Counted from the first letter of the stretch, positions 17,107-26,453 are shown. The stretch is 46,593 nt of DNA from Verrucomicrobiota bacterium (GCA_947471985.1 CANIZL010000050.1:1-46593), one strand, 5' to 3'. Numbers and translations: made by a program. Notes: generated by a model not told the origin, from the sequence alone.

Positions 17107-17357
17107 CGGCGAACGAGGGGCCGGCGCGGGTGTGAAACTCCACCGAGGGTTCGCCCCGTTTTCCGCTGAGACGTTGAAGGGCGATGCTCCCAGTGTGTGG
17201 AGCGTAAGGTTAGGAGCCTCGGTCATTTGGCGTGGATCCTGCCCCGCGGCCTGCGGTGGAGCAAGCCGTTCCGGGGGAAGGGGCAATCCCCTCGCCACCC
17301 ACTCAGCACCGGGCTGGCCTTCATTTCACACCCTGCCTCCCTGGAATCCTTCACCCG

Positions 17358-20300
17358 TTACGGCAGCGCACGCAGTCGCCAGTAGCGGGAGGCTTCCGTG
17401 GGTTGCCCGGTCGCGATCTCTTCCGCGGTGGCCGCCACGAATTCACTCTCGGCCTGCCAGTTTACGAGATCCGACGTGGATTCCACTCGATACCGCACTC
17501 CGATGGTCACTTGGTGAGCCCGTACGAGTCCGAACGGTGTCTGCATGATGGAGAGTCGGGCGCGGGCCGGTGCCGGCAGGACGGTTAGGCGGGCGGGTGG
17601 CGACAGCAGTTCCCGGGTGGGGGTTCGGATCAGTACTTGATAGTTGCCGGCGTCTTCCGGGCGAACCTGCGGGAGGGAGAAGGCGGCATTCGTAGCGCCG
17701 GGAATTGGATTTTGATCCCGGAACCAAAGGTATTGGATCGGTTTCTCGCCGGTACCTTCCGTCTGAAAACCGGCGGCGTCTCCCGCCCGGACGGTCACGG
17801 GTGCGGGGTATTTATTGAATCCGGGGAGGGGCGCCTCGGCATTCCAGCCCAGTGCGGCTCCGGTGGGCGTCAAATGGAGCAATTGCGGCTTGGGGCGCCC
17901 GAAATCATCCGGAAATTCTCCCGCGACAACAATGGATTGATTGGGCATTTCGGCCAGGGCCCAAATCGCGTGCGTCGTGGGAAGTTCGGCGTGGAAGGTG
18001 GTATCGACGCCCGACAAGTCCGCCTTGAGCCGGATCAATTGGACCTCCGATGCGCCCACCGGTAAGACGGCGAGCAGGATGGCGTGATTGGCTAATTCCA
18101 ACGTCGCGGCCCGTTGCAGCCCGTTGACTCCGATGGCCAGCGGTATGGGCGCGACGATCTTGCCGGCCGCACTCAACTGGAACAGTCCTTCGACATGCGT
18201 GAATCCTTCATCGTAGGCGCCGCCGACCAGTTGTCGGCCATCCCGCAGCACCAACCAGAGACTTGGGCTGGATCCGAACCGGGTATCGAGTTGATAACCC
18301 GGGTCCACGTTGCCGTCCGCCAGGAGGCGTACGAACCCGTTCCGTTCCACGCCATTGAAGGAAAAGAATGAACCAGTTACCAGGAGCTTTCCGCCCGGGA
18401 GGAGGTCGACGGTCTCCGGGAAATCGAAGTCTGATCCGGAGCCGATATTAAAAGATACATCGCGCTCGCCGGTAGCGCGGAGTCGGGTCAGTCCAGTCAT
18501 CGGAAAATCATCGACATGGTAAAAGCTGCCAAAGACCACGACTCGGCCATCCGGTTGGACCAGTGTCTTGAGGAACGAGTCGTCGATGGCCGGTTGAAAG
18601 GTGGCGACCCGTTGCCCGTTCGAATTCACCCGGATCAACGTATGGTCAAAGTCGAGGTTGTCCGGAGGCGGCTCGGCGGGATAGATCACGGAGCCATCGG
18701 CCAGGACCGCGAATTGCGCGTTCTCCCAGGAGGGGAATTGTTCGGGGTTGAACGTGGTGTCCAAAGAGCCATCGGCCAGGAGGCGCGCCATTCCCGGGCG
18801 GGGTTCGCCATTCACATAATGAAAGTCGCCGCGGACCAGCAGGGTCCCATTCGCCAACGCGGCGATTTGCCGGACGGGTCCGTCCAGGCCGAAACCTGGG
18901 CGATTGACTCCGTCATTATCAAGGAGCAGGACCTCCGTTCGGCTCAACGGCACCAGGCCGCCATAAGCTCCCGTTACCTCCACCTGGAATGAGCGATCCG
19001 GTTCGTCGTGGGTGTTGTCGAGCAGGGGCAGGATCAAATCGGTATCCGTGACGCCGGGCGGCAGCACGGCGTGCAACGTTCCCCAGGCAACGAGGTCCGC
19101 GGTGGCGGTGCCGGGTCGAACTTCAAAATCGACCAATCGGAGGGTTGAAGTATCGCCGTAACTCTGGATGTGGATCTTGTAGGCTCCGGCGCCTTCACTC
19201 ACTTGGGTTGCCACCGGTGCGTCGACTTGAAATCCGCTCTGCTGGTCGTCCATTACCACAATCGTCTCGGGAATGTCCCCCGGTATGATGTCGGCACCGG
19301 CCAACCGCAGGGTAAGATCGCGCGGAGGACCGGGTTTCGGGTCCGGCAGGATGGAAAGGCGCACTTCCGCGAATCGCGCGCCGACCGCGAAATGGATCGC
19401 CTCCGTCGGGCTTTCAAAGTGAATTCCCGGTTGAGCGGATCCACCCTCCGCCACCTGGATCGGGATTTGAAGTTCCGTGTTATAGGGTCCCGTTCGTTCC
19501 ACGGGGAGGGTCAGGATGCCGACGCCTTCGTTCACCCGATAGGCTCGTTGCAAAAAACGCACCACGGGCTGGTTGGTGGGGAGCCGGGTAACGATCACGT
19601 TGTCGAGTGTCCAGTGGACATCCGATGCATCGCCCAGACCCCGGTCCCGGAATTGGGCAGCCAGCTCCGGTCCGCCACCGGGAATGAGAAAGCGAAGCCG
19701 ATACACGGTTTGGGCGGGAAATGTTCCCGGACGGGCCGGTACCGCGGCGCCGAACTCGGGGGGAAAGCGAGGTCCGCCCAGTTCGGCTGGGAAATTCTGC
19801 ACGTCGAACGACTGGGGAGGACGCGACGAATCCGGGGAGTGTTGGCTGCTGAAAGTGGTCCGCAGCCAGTTCGAGCCACCCGGGGCGCCCACTTCGAAAA
19901 CATCCGGCCCACGCCCGTCCGTCCGGGTCAGGCCGCTCCAGGCGCCGCTCAAAATCAAATCGCACAGGATGAGTGCCGGGCGTTCATCCGCGGGCCGCGC
20001 CAGTTTCAGCGAGGCGCCATCGGCGGTGAAACTCCATTCGGGTCCCACGCCCGCGTGGCTGAAATCGCTCACGTAAAGGGACTCCCCGATGATGCGCACC
20101 AGGGCGGGCGCGCTGGTGGACGCGCCGAAGGCATTGAGGACCACCAAATCGTAGAGTCCCGACAGACTGGCGTCGGCTTTGGGTAAAATTAGTTCGGGCT
20201 GGGATCCGGCGGGCGGATTGAGGGGAATACCCGCGCGTCGCCATTGGTAGGTAAAGGGTCCATCGCCGGAGGTGGATCCGGACAATCGCAGCGTCTGGCC

Positions 20301-21494
20301 CGCGTAACCGATCAAATCCCGCAGCGGCGAAACGCGAGGGGGACGCTGTCCGTCGGGAGTGACGACGATTTCGGGCAGGCCGGGCGATTTGAGGAGAAAA
20401 TAGTCGAACTCGGTGGGGTAGCCGCCATCGAAGCGCTCCGGTCCCGCGATGCCAGCGAGCCCCGCCGCCGGCGCGTTGGTCAGATGGAGCGCTGAATCCC
20501 AATAGTTCCACTGGATACCTGCCAAAGGTTCCGGCGTGGCTCCGTCGGCTACCCAGATCTTCGCTTCCGTGTCCACCGCGCCGGGTAATGAATTCGGCAG
20601 GTGCCGCAGGCGCAGCCAGAACCAGTTGGTGACGGATGTGCCAGTGAGCACGGTCGGGGCCGGCACGGTGATTCCGGGGGGCATGCGCAAGCGCGCCGAT
20701 GGAGCGATTCCTTCCGGTCCCAGCAGCCATTGCTGGCCACCGAGGAGTGACGCTGCCGGAGCTTCGGTGAACGTGAATCCCACCACGGGCCCGCCGACGG
20801 TCGCGGTTCCTGCGTTCGCGGGTCGGAGGCAGCGAAGACGCAGCAGCACCTCCTGGTTGGAGGTGTCGTAGTTCAGGCCGGTGAGGCCGAGCCAACTGGC
20901 CCGCGAGAATCCCCCGCCACCGGACTGAAGCACCCCGTTCGACAACTCAAAGCCGGCGAATGCCGTGGCCCCAAAGACATCCGTCGCGGGGAATCGCTGC
21001 CAGGCCCCATTCAGGGTCGGACCACCAAAGTCGTCCTGAAAACCGCTCACCGTTGTGCCGGCGTCCCTGGGGCGGGCCGGCGTGTGATCGATCGGCGTCC
21101 GGTTGCCGGCGGCAATCACGACCCCGGCACCATTCTTCAAAGTGCTGACGCCGATCTCTACCGGGCTGCCCGTGTGCTGGATCAACAACATTTCGGGGTG
21201 ATACGGGTGCCGGACTGCGGACGTGACTTTGGCCGTCGTCGCCGGTGTGAGCGTGTAATTGGCAATATTGAGGGCCGTGGGTGTATTGGGGACGGCTTCG
21301 GAAAATTGGAGCGTGATCTGATTGGTGACGCCAAATTCCCGTGCCTCCAGCACCGTGAAGGCTGCGGCTTCTGCCCGATGAGCGCTCAACCCCAGGCACC
21401 ACCCGGCCACCCAGCCAAAAGTCACACGCACGCACGCGAGAAGTGGTGGTAAATTACGAGCCGGACGGTGCGTGAGGAGGAGCGGCGTGGGCAT
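17358..21494 (-). CDS. Large secreted surface protein: Ig-like, two Calx-beta-like domains and delta-60 repeats
   Basis: A 1378-residue protein from ATG 21494, with a long signal region ending 'LSAHRAEAAAF'. Domains in order are: an Ig-like fold ('FGVTNQITLQFSEAVPNTP'); a lectin-like segment from 'FQDDFGGPTLNGAWQRFP'; an Ig domain ('GPFTYQWRRAGIPLNP', ending 'SGLYDLVVLNAFG'); a second beta-sandwich ('LYVSDFSHAGVGPEW'); two Calx-beta-like repeats ('YRVNEGVGILTLPVER' and 'VSEGAGAYKIHIQS'); about seven delta-60 type repeats such as 'VQPDGRVVVFGSFYHVD' and 'LLPGGKLLVTGSFFSFNG'; and a final Ig domain ('QYLWFRDQNPIPGA'). Seven repeats could close one propeller. The C-terminal 'YRVESTSDLVNWQAES' is common in verrucomicrobial secreted proteins. 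It is probably an adhesin or polymer-binding protein; the function is unknown. Confidence 0.85.
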   Translation of the reverse strand: MPTPLLLTHRPARNLPPLLACVRVTFGWVAGWCLGLSAHRAEAAAFTVLEAREFGVTNQITLQFSEAVPNTPTALNIANYTLTPATTAKVTSAVRHPYHPEMLLIQHTGSPVEIGVSTLKNGAGVVIAAGNRTPIDHTPARPRDAGTTVSGFQDDFGGPTLNGAWQRFPATDVFGATAFAGFELSNGVLQSGGGGFSRASWLGLTGLNYDTSNQEVLLRLRCLRPANAGTATVGGPVVGFTFTEAPAASLLGGQQWLLGPEGIAPSARLRMPPGITVPAPTVLTGTSVTNWFWLRLRHLPNSLPGAVDTEAKIWVADGATPEPLAGIQWNYWDSALHLTNAPAAGLAGIAGPERFDGGYPTEFDYFLLKSPGLPEIVVTPDGQRPPRVSPLRDLIGYAGQTLRLSGSTSGDGPFTYQWRRAGIPLNPPAGSQPELILPKADASLSGLYDLVVLNAFGASTSAPALVRIIGESLYVSDFSHAGVGPEWSFTADGASLKLARPADERPALILCDLILSGAWSGLTRTDGRGPDVFEVGAPGGSNWLRTTFSSQHSPDSSRPPQSFDVQNFPAELGGPRFPPEFGAAVPARPGTFPAQTVYRLRFLIPGGGPELAAQFRDRGLGDASDVHWTLDNVIVTRLPTNQPVVRFLQRAYRVNEGVGILTLPVERTGPYNTELQIPIQVAEGGSAQPGIHFESPTEAIHFAVGARFAEVRLSILPDPKPGPPRDLTLRLAGADIIPGDIPETIVVMDDQQSGFQVDAPVATQVSEGAGAYKIHIQSYGDTSTLRLVDFEVRPGTATADLVAWGTLHAVLPPGVTDTDLILPLLDNTHDEPDRSFQVEVTGAYGGLVPLSRTEVLLLDNDGVNRPGFGLDGPVRQIAALANGTLLVRGDFHYVNGEPRPGMARLLADGSLDTTFNPEQFPSWENAQFAVLADGSVIYPAEPPPDNLDFDHTLIRVNSNGQRVATFQPAIDDSFLKTLVQPDGRVVVFGSFYHVDDFPMTGLTRLRATGERDVSFNIGSGSDFDFPETVDLLPGGKLLVTGSFFSFNGVERNGFVRLLADGNVDPGYQLDTRFGSSPSLWLVLRDGRQLVGGAYDEGFTHVEGLFQLSAAGKIVAPIPLAIGVNGLQRAATLELANHAILLAVLPVGASEVQLIRLKADLSGVDTTFHAELPTTHAIWALAEMPNQSIVVAGEFPDDFGRPKPQLLHLTPTGAALGWNAEAPLPGFNKYPAPVTVRAGDAAGFQTEGTGEKPIQYLWFRDQNPIPGATNAAFSLPQVRPEDAGNYQVLIRTPTRELLSPPARLTVLPAPARARLSIMQTPFGLVRAHQVTIGVRYRVESTSDLVNWQAESEFVAATAEEIATGQPTEASRYWRLRALP

Positions 21495-21585
21495 GGTCGG
21501 GAAGGCTATCGGAGCCGGATGCGGCCGGCTACTTTTCCGCCACCGAAGTTCCGTTCGGGTGGCGCCGTGGCAGCCCGTCGGTACC

Positions 21586-21621
21586 ACTTAAGATATAGAT
21601 ATTAAGTCCCCTGGTCAGGGG
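21586..21621. promoter_or_regulatory. Operator-like inverted repeats in a divergent promoter region
   Basis: Between the start of the surface protein (21494, minus) and the alcohol dehydrogenase (21706, plus) lies a locally AT-rich patch. Arms ACTTAA (21586-21591) and TTAAGT (21602-21607) flank GATATAGATA. Directly after it, CCCCTG (21608-21613) and CAGGGG (21616-21621) form a second inverted repeat. The contrast with the surrounding GC-rich sequence and the divergent placement suggest a regulator site or promoter element for one or both genes. No matching regulator gene is nearby. Confidence 0.4.
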
Positions 21622-21705
21622 GGGTGTTTAGCGGATTGACTTTTGGGCCGAGTCAGGCGGAGACTCGCAACGTTCGCTGTATTTTCCTGCCGCCTTCTTT
21701 TGACC

Positions 21706-22722
21706 ATGAGCACCACCATCAAAGCCTATGCCGCCCTGCAAAAGGGTCAGCCCTTGCAGCCCTTCACCTATGAACCCGGTCCGCTCGGTTCGGAGCAGGT
21801 GGAAATCAAGGTGGAATACTGCGGCATCTGCCATTCGGATCTCTCCATGATCGAGAACGAATGGGGATTTTCCGCTTATCCGTTCGTACCCGGGCATGAA
21901 ATTGTCGGCACGATCGTCGCCGTGGGACCGGCAGCCAAGCGGGTGCGGGTGGGGGATCGCGTGGGGTTGGGTTGGAATTCCGGAAGTTGCCTGGCGTGTC
22001 CGCCGTGCCTCGCAGGAGATCACAATCTGTGCACCACCGGGGAGGGGACGATTGTCGGCCGAAACGGCGGCTTTGCCGATCGGGTGCGGTGTCATTGGGT
22101 CTGGGCCGCGCCGATGCCCAGTGCCGTGGATCCGGGTTCTGCGGGACCATTGCTGTGCGGCGGGATCACCGTTTTCAATCCTCTCGTCCAATTCGAGGTT
22201 CGCCCCACCCAGCGGGTTGGCGTGGTGGGCATCGGCGGGCTCGGGCACATGGCGTTGCAATTCCTCAATAAATGGGGCTGCGAGGTGACGGCATTCACGT
22301 CGAGCGAGGCCAAGTACGCGGAGGCGAAGGGCTTCGGCGCGCATCACGCAGTCAGTTCCCGGGATTCCGCCGCCTTGAGGCAGCTCGCGGGTTCGCTGGA
22401 TTTCATTCTCGTCACGGCCAATGCGACGCTCGATTGGGAGGCCTTGCTCGGCGCGCTGGCGCCGCGGGGACGCCTGCATTTTGTCGGGGCCGTGCTGGAA
22501 CCCGTGCCGGTGGCCGCGTTCGGACTCATCCCGCAACAAAAGTCCATTTCCGGATCGCCCACGGGCAGCCCGAGCGTGGTGGATCGCATGCTGGCGTTCT
22601 GTGCGCGCCACCGGATTGCGCCCACGATTGAAATGTTTCCGCTGTCGCGGGTGAATGACGCCCTGGAACACCTGCGTTCCGGGCAGGCGCGTTACCGCGG
22701 CGTCCTGCGCAACGATTTTTAG
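21706..22722 (+). CDS. Zinc-dependent alcohol dehydrogenase (cinnamyl-alcohol/YahK type)
   Basis: A 338-residue MDR-family NAD(P)H-dependent alcohol/aldehyde oxidoreductase from ATG 21706. The catalytic zinc site shows 'EYCGICHSD' (Cys39) and 'VPGHEIVG' (His64-Glu65). The structural zinc has four cysteines at 95, 98, 101 and 109 ('CLACPPCLAGDHNLC'). The Rossmann fold follows with 'VVGIGGLGHMALQFL'. The order and spacing match the YahK/ADH C family, which reduces a broad range of aldehydes. The gene is divergent from the surface-protein gene and is followed by a 7-base-pair hairpin. The natural substrate is not evident from the neighbours. Confidence 0.92.
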   Translation: MSTTIKAYAALQKGQPLQPFTYEPGPLGSEQVEIKVEYCGICHSDLSMIENEWGFSAYPFVPGHEIVGTIVAVGPAAKRVRVGDRVGLGWNSGSCLACPPCLAGDHNLCTTGEGTIVGRNGGFADRVRCHWVWAAPMPSAVDPGSAGPLLCGGITVFNPLVQFEVRPTQRVGVVGIGGLGHMALQFLNKWGCEVTAFTSSEAKYAEAKGFGAHHAVSSRDSAALRQLAGSLDFILVTANATLDWEALLGALAPRGRLHFVGAVLEPVPVAAFGLIPQQKSISGSPTGSPSVVDRMLAFCARHRIAPTIEMFPLSRVNDALEHLRSGQARYRGVLRNDF

Positions 22723-22729
22723 CCGTCGC

Positions 22730-22747
22730 CCCGACGCCTTCGTCGGG
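22730..22747 (+). terminator. Hairpin after the alcohol dehydrogenase
   Basis: CCCGACG and CGTCGGG pair perfectly around a CCTT loop, eight bases beyond the stop at 22722. No T-run follows, so it may act with Rho or only stabilise the 3' end. Confidence 0.4.
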
Positions 22748-22809
22748 TCATTCCGCCAAAATTCCTTGCTGACCGCAGGGGATACCTCGTCCAGATTCCC
22801 CGGGCGCAC

Positions 22810-24000
22810 ATGAAACGATTCTTATTCCTCTTCGTTGCGGCCGTGTCGTCACTGGTCGCCGCTGACCTGAAATCCTTCAACGGGACCTGGGTCCTCCGCT
22901 CCGCCGAAATGGATGGCGATGCGGTGGGCAGTGATATCGTGAATTCCATCGTTCTGATCATGAAGGACGGGACTTACGATTTCGACGACGGCCAGAACCA
23001 TGCCAAAGGCACCTACACGATCGACCTGAATAAGACCCCGGCGACGATTGAGTCGAAGGAGGTGGAAGGGCCGAATGTGGGACGCACGCTGCTGGGGATC
23101 GCCGAGTTGACCCCGACGGGTATGCGGGCGTGTTACGCCCTGCAGGGAACCGATGCCCCGAAGGAATTCAAGACCAGCTCGGGCAGCGGCATGTTCCTGG
23201 CGAACTACCAGCGGAAGCCCGGTACGGCGCCGGCGGTGGCCCCGCTCCGGATCCTGCTGGTCGCGGGTGGCTGCTGCCACGATTACGCGCAGCAGAAGGA
23301 GATTCTGAAAAAGGGCCTGGAAGCCCGGGTGAACGCCCAGGTTGATTTCGTTTACAGCCCCGATGGCAGCACGCGACCCCCGCTCGCGATCTATGGCAAG
23401 CCCGGCTACGCCGAGGGCTATGACCTCGTGATCCATGACGAATGCGCGTCCGATATCAATGATCCCGCCGTCGTCGAAGGCGTACTCAAGCCGCATCGCG
23501 ATGGCATCCCGGCGGTCAACCTGCACTGCGCCATGCACTGCTATCGGATTGGGGATCCGAATGACCCGGCCAAGTCCGGCACGCCCCACGCGTTCTGGTT
23601 CGACTATCTCGGTTTGCAATCGAGCGGCCACGGGGCCCAGAAGCCCATCGCCATCACCTTTTTGGATGCCAGCAGTCCGATCACCCGGGGCCTGCCGGAG
23701 TGGACCACGGTGAACGAGGAACTTTACAACAACATCCAGGTTTGGGGCCGGGCCAAGCCGCTGGCGCGGGGCAAGCAGGACGCGGGCGATCGCCCGGGGC
23801 AAAACGACGCGACGGTCGTGTGGACTCACGAATACGGTGCCAAGAAGGCTCGCGTGTTTTCGACGACGCTCGGTCACAACAACGCCACCGTGGCGGATAG
23901 TCGTTATCTGGATCTCGTCGCCCGCGGCGTCTTGTGGAGCACCCACCACCTCAATGACGACGGCACCCCGGCCACCGGCTACGGAGCTGCCGGGAAGTAA
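22810..24000 (+). CDS. Exported TIGR03067 domain - ThuA-like domain fusion protein
   Basis: A 396-residue protein from ATG 22810 with signal peptide 'MKRFLFLFVAAVSSLVAA'. Residues about 20-135 match the TIGR03067 pattern of planctomycete/verrucomicrobial secreted proteins: 'LKSFNGTWVLRSAEMDGD', 'GTYTIDLNKTPATI' and 'MRACYALQG'. Residues about 148-380 are ThuA-like, a class-I-amidotransferase-like fold: 'LRILLVAGGCCHDYAQQKE', 'YDLVIHDECASDIND', 'VNLHCAMHCYR', 'VVWTHEYGAKKARVF' and 'TTLGHNNATV'. ThuA proteins are linked to trehalose and other sugar use, often secreted in this phylum. Fusion of the two domains suggests a single exported carbohydrate-processing unit; no activity is proven. Confidence 0.85.
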   Translation: MKRFLFLFVAAVSSLVAADLKSFNGTWVLRSAEMDGDAVGSDIVNSIVLIMKDGTYDFDDGQNHAKGTYTIDLNKTPATIESKEVEGPNVGRTLLGIAELTPTGMRACYALQGTDAPKEFKTSSGSGMFLANYQRKPGTAPAVAPLRILLVAGGCCHDYAQQKEILKKGLEARVNAQVDFVYSPDGSTRPPLAIYGKPGYAEGYDLVIHDECASDINDPAVVEGVLKPHRDGIPAVNLHCAMHCYRIGDPNDPAKSGTPHAFWFDYLGLQSSGHGAQKPIAITFLDASSPITRGLPEWTTVNEELYNNIQVWGRAKPLARGKQDAGDRPGQNDATVVWTHEYGAKKARVFSTTLGHNNATVADSRYLDLVARGVLWSTHHLNDDGTPATGYGAAGK

Positions 24001-24014
24001 ACGGGGGTGAATTC

Positions 24015-24041
24015 CGGTCCGGCCGGTGAACGGCCGGACCG
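24015..24041 (+). terminator. Strong 11-bp hairpin after the ThuA fusion gene
   Basis: CGGTCCGGCCG (24015-24025) and CGGCCGGACCG (24031-24041) pair perfectly around a GTGAA loop, 15 bases past the ThuA stop. The next six bases are TTGGGA, not a T-run. The hairpin would fall inside the next ORF if that began at GTG 24007, and so favours the later ATG start at 24109. Confidence 0.5.
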
Positions 24042-24108
24042 TTGGGAAAACGTCACGCGGGAAGATTGGACGGGCTGGACCCAAGCCGGCCGAAACTCGT
24101 CGGAAGTG

Positions 24109-24489
24109 ATGGAGTCGACTGTTTTGGCATCAACCGGGGAATCCCCGGTCACACTGCGAGCCCTCTACTGCCGGGTGCACCGGTGCCCGGCGGCGGAGTT
24201 TGAGCGGCACCTGTTCGGGCGCACGGTGCGCTCGCCTTGGGGTTGGGTGGCCCCGCTGGTTCTGCGCCTCTGGCCGGCCCCATTTCAACGGGACCTGCGC
24301 GAATTGGCGGTGGCGGGTCACGCGGTGACGCCGCTCGAACTGCGGGAGGTCGCCTCGGAATTTCGCAAAGGACATGATCCCCGGGAGCGGCGCACGTTCA
24401 TCCGGGACACTCTTGGAATGCGCATTTCCGGGCGGAAATTGATGGCCGAAGCGCAGCGCCTCTGGGCGGAGGCGGCCCCGGGTCCCTGA
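24109..24489 (+). CDS. Conserved hypothetical protein, about 126 residues
   Basis: A small soluble protein from ATG 24109. An in-frame GTG at 24007 would put a strong hairpin inside the gene. Notable features are 'LYCRVHRCPAAEFERHLF' with a C-x3-H-x-C arrangement near the N-terminus, a hydrophobic 'VAPLVLRLWPAPFQRDL', and a basic C-terminal half ('EFRKGHDPRERRTFIRD', 'RISGRKLMAEAQRLW'). The layout recalls short conserved proteins of unknown function in Verrucomicrobiota. The cysteine/histidine pair could bind a metal, but with so few ligands this is speculative. It is convergent with the prepilin-like gene across a terminator. Confidence 0.6.
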   Translation: MESTVLASTGESPVTLRALYCRVHRCPAAEFERHLFGRTVRSPWGWVAPLVLRLWPAPFQRDLRELAVAGHAVTPLELREVASEFRKGHDPRERRTFIRDTLGMRISGRKLMAEAQRLWAEAAPGP

Positions 24490-24679
24490 GGATGGACGCC
24501 TCGTCGTCGCCGTGTTCCCGGAGGGTTTCAGTTGGGAACGGCGAATTCAACCGGCACCGGCGGGAAAGGGGACACCGTCAGCGACGGCTGCCCTGATTAG
24601 CGCGACGAAAAGACTCGCCGCGCGGGAGACGCAAAGAACGAGGGACGGCGGTCGCCCACTCGTTGTTTTTCGTTCCTGT

Positions 24680-24705
24680 CCGGAAAAAAACCGCCGGTTT
24701 TTCGG
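24680..24705 (-). terminator. Intrinsic terminator of the prepilin-like gene, probably bidirectional
   Basis: AAAAACC (24686-24692) pairs with GGTTTTT (24696-24702) around a three-base loop, and an outer CCG/CGG pair extends the stem past a small bulge. Read on the minus strand the stem is followed by a run of seven T's, starting two bases after the stop of the gene at 24707. On the plus strand the T-run is five bases, so it could also end transcription from the gene at 24109. Confidence 0.7.
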
Positions 24706-24706
24706 T

Positions 24707-25561
24707 TCAGCGTTTGACCGCCGCCCGCTCCTCCAGCCACAGCGCATCCTGCTTTCCGGTCGCATCAAACGGTTGCGTCCCGTAGGCGAATTTGACCGGG
24801 ATCTTCGTGCGGACACTCAGCCATTTGTGCACCTCGGCGTGGCCGTCGCAGAACGTGAAACTGCCCGCGCCGTTGTGGTAGGACGCCGGGATGTCACCCC
24901 ATTGGGCGGGGTTGAAACCATTGATGTAGTAGCCGTCGTTGATGGAATCCGCATGCTCGTCCAGCGTGCAGAACAAGGTGGCCGGGACCTGGATGGCGCT
25001 CTGCTTGATGAACTGCAAGCGGTCGCCGCCGGTCAGGGGATTGAGTCCGTTCGCACCCGAGGACGCCGGATCCTTGGACGTGTTGAAGAGTCCCAGGGAC
25101 GCGTTCATGGACTGGCTCCGATTGCGGAAGGGGAAGTTGGCCCGCTTTTGCTCGGCGCTCCGGTAGCTGTCGGCGGGGCAGCGGTAGATCCCCACGGCGG
25201 CCGCCGTGTACGGCGCCAGAACGCCGTTTTTGATCAGGGCCTGATTGGTGATTTCGGAAATGGCACTCCATTCCATCACGTTGTTGACCCAGTTGGCAAA
25301 GGACTTGTCGGCGACCGAGGCTCGGGTTTCGGAGACCCCGAAGTTGTTCGCCACGCGGTCATTGAAATCACCGGAATACAGGTGCCACCCGAGGAGTAAC
25401 TGTTTGCCGTTGTTCAAGCAGGCAATGCCCTGCGCCTTGGTCTTGGCCTTCGCCAGGGCGGGCAGCAGCATGCCGGCGAGGATCGCGATGATGGCGATGA
25501 CCACCAAAAGTTCGATCAGGGTAAAACCCAACGAACGCCGCAAAGGAAGACGAGTTTTCAT
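24707..25561 (-). CDS. Prepilin-like protein (type II secretion/pseudopilin N-terminus, DUF1559-like)
   Basis: A 284-residue protein from ATG 25561. The N-terminus '[19 protein letters not shown]' is a classic prepilin peptidase site (cleavage Gly12-Phe13, Glu at mature position 5) followed by a hydrophobic helix to about residue 35. The globular part has '[21 protein letters not shown]', '[10 protein letters not shown]' and the closing '[17 protein letters not shown]', a pattern shared by the large pseudopilin-like families of Planctomycetes and Verrucomicrobiota. These are thought to act at the cell surface, but most are uncharacterised. No secretion machinery genes are adjacent. A longer upstream start lacks any family match. 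Confidence 0.92.
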   Translation of the reverse strand: MKTRLPLRRSLGFTLIELLVVIAIIAILAGMLLPALAKAKTKAQGIACLNNGKQLLLGWHLYSGDFNDRVANNFGVSETRASVADKSFANWVNNVMEWSAISEITNQALIKNGVLAPYTAAAVGIYRCPADSYRSAEQKRANFPFRNRSQSMNASLGLFNTSKDPASSGANGLNPLTGGDRLQFIKQSAIQVPATLFCTLDEHADSINDGYYINGFNPAQWGDIPASYHNGAGSFTFCDGHAEVHKWLSVRTKIPVKFAYGTQPFDATGKQDALWLEERAAVKR

Positions 25562-25733
25562 AGTGCGTCGCAAAACTGTGTGATGTGTGTCAAACACCTA
25601 CACCGAAGGACGGGGGCGGGCAAGCGGTATTGCGAGACAGTTCTCGCGGAAGTTGAGAGGAGTCAGCGTGGCCCTATGCGGCATCCAACTTGCCTTACCC
25701 ATCCCCGGTCGTCCTCTTGTTCGGACTACTGCC

Positions 25734-26453
25734 ATGTCCGCTCCCACATTCCTTCCCGCCAAGTCTTCGGTTCCTTCCCTCACCGTCTTGGCCCGGCGGA
25801 CTCGGTCCGGGACCTGCCTCGGCGCTCTATCGCTGGTCCTCGCAGTCGCGATGCCGCCGTGGCGCACGGCCGCGGATCAATTCGTGCTGTTTGATGTCAC
25901 GTTCGACTATTCCAAATCGGACGCGGACCACGCCACGCCGAGCAAATCCCACTACTACGTCAAAGGCGATCAGTTGAACCCGGCGCGACCCACCGATTGG
26001 ACCAGCCCGGTGGATTATCGCAACGGTACCGTGCATATCCGCGCCGAAGTGCTCGACAAACCCGCCGGCGGAGAACCTACGACCTGGACCATTTGCTACA
26101 TTCCCAACCACGGTCAGGGCAATGGCTACGGCTGCACGGGCACGGATCTCTATAAGGAAAAGGGCGTGTACGAAAAGGATGTTTCGATGCGCTCCTTTTG
26201 GGAGAACAACGCCATTATTTGGTCCGAGGGCATCCGGCAGATGGACCTCGTCATCAAGGATGGCAGTGGTGGTGGCGGCCATGCCCACAAGCGGGCCGAT
26301 GCGGAGAAATTCTTTCCCACGAAGATGCGCATCACGGTGGTGCAGGTTTCGGCCGGAGCGACTTATGATCCGAAGCTGGTCCCCAACCTGCCCGCGAAAC
26401 CTGCAGCTCCCGCGGTCGATAAGGCGGAAAAAGCCGAGAAGGCGGCAAAATAA
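25734..26453 (+). CDS. Secreted hypothetical protein with Gly/His-rich loop and Lys/Ala-rich tail
   Basis: A 239-residue protein from ATG 25734; an earlier GTG/ATG extension is possible. A hydrophobic stretch 'LGALSLVLAVAMPPW' fits a signal peptide. The mature part opens 'DQFVLFDVTFDYSKSDAD', has two cysteines in 'WTICYIPNHGQGNGYGCTG', and a flexible 'GSGGGGHAHKRAD' that could bind metal. It ends in a Lys/Ala-rich tail. The overall style, with many aromatic and acidic residues in beta strands, resembles secreted proteins of unknown function in planctomycetes. It is divergent from the prepilin-like gene and convergent with the DUF59-fusion gene, so no operon partner is evident. Confidence 0.65.
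   Translation: MSAPTFLPAKSSVPSLTVLARRTRSGTCLGALSLVLAVAMPPWRTAADQFVLFDVTFDYSKSDADHATPSKSHYYVKGDQLNPARPTDWTSPVDYRNGTVHIRAEVLDKPAGGEPTTWTICYIPNHGQGNGYGCTGTDLYKEKGVYEKDVSMRSFWENNAIIWSEGIRQMDLVIKDGSGGGGHAHKRADAEKFFPTKMRITVVQVSAGATYDPKLVPNLPAKPAAPAVDKAEKAEKAAK

Noticed and set aside
24007-24108. GTG start giving a 160-residue protein
   Set aside because: A perfect 11-bp hairpin falls inside this extension, and it looks like the 3' region of the ThuA gene.
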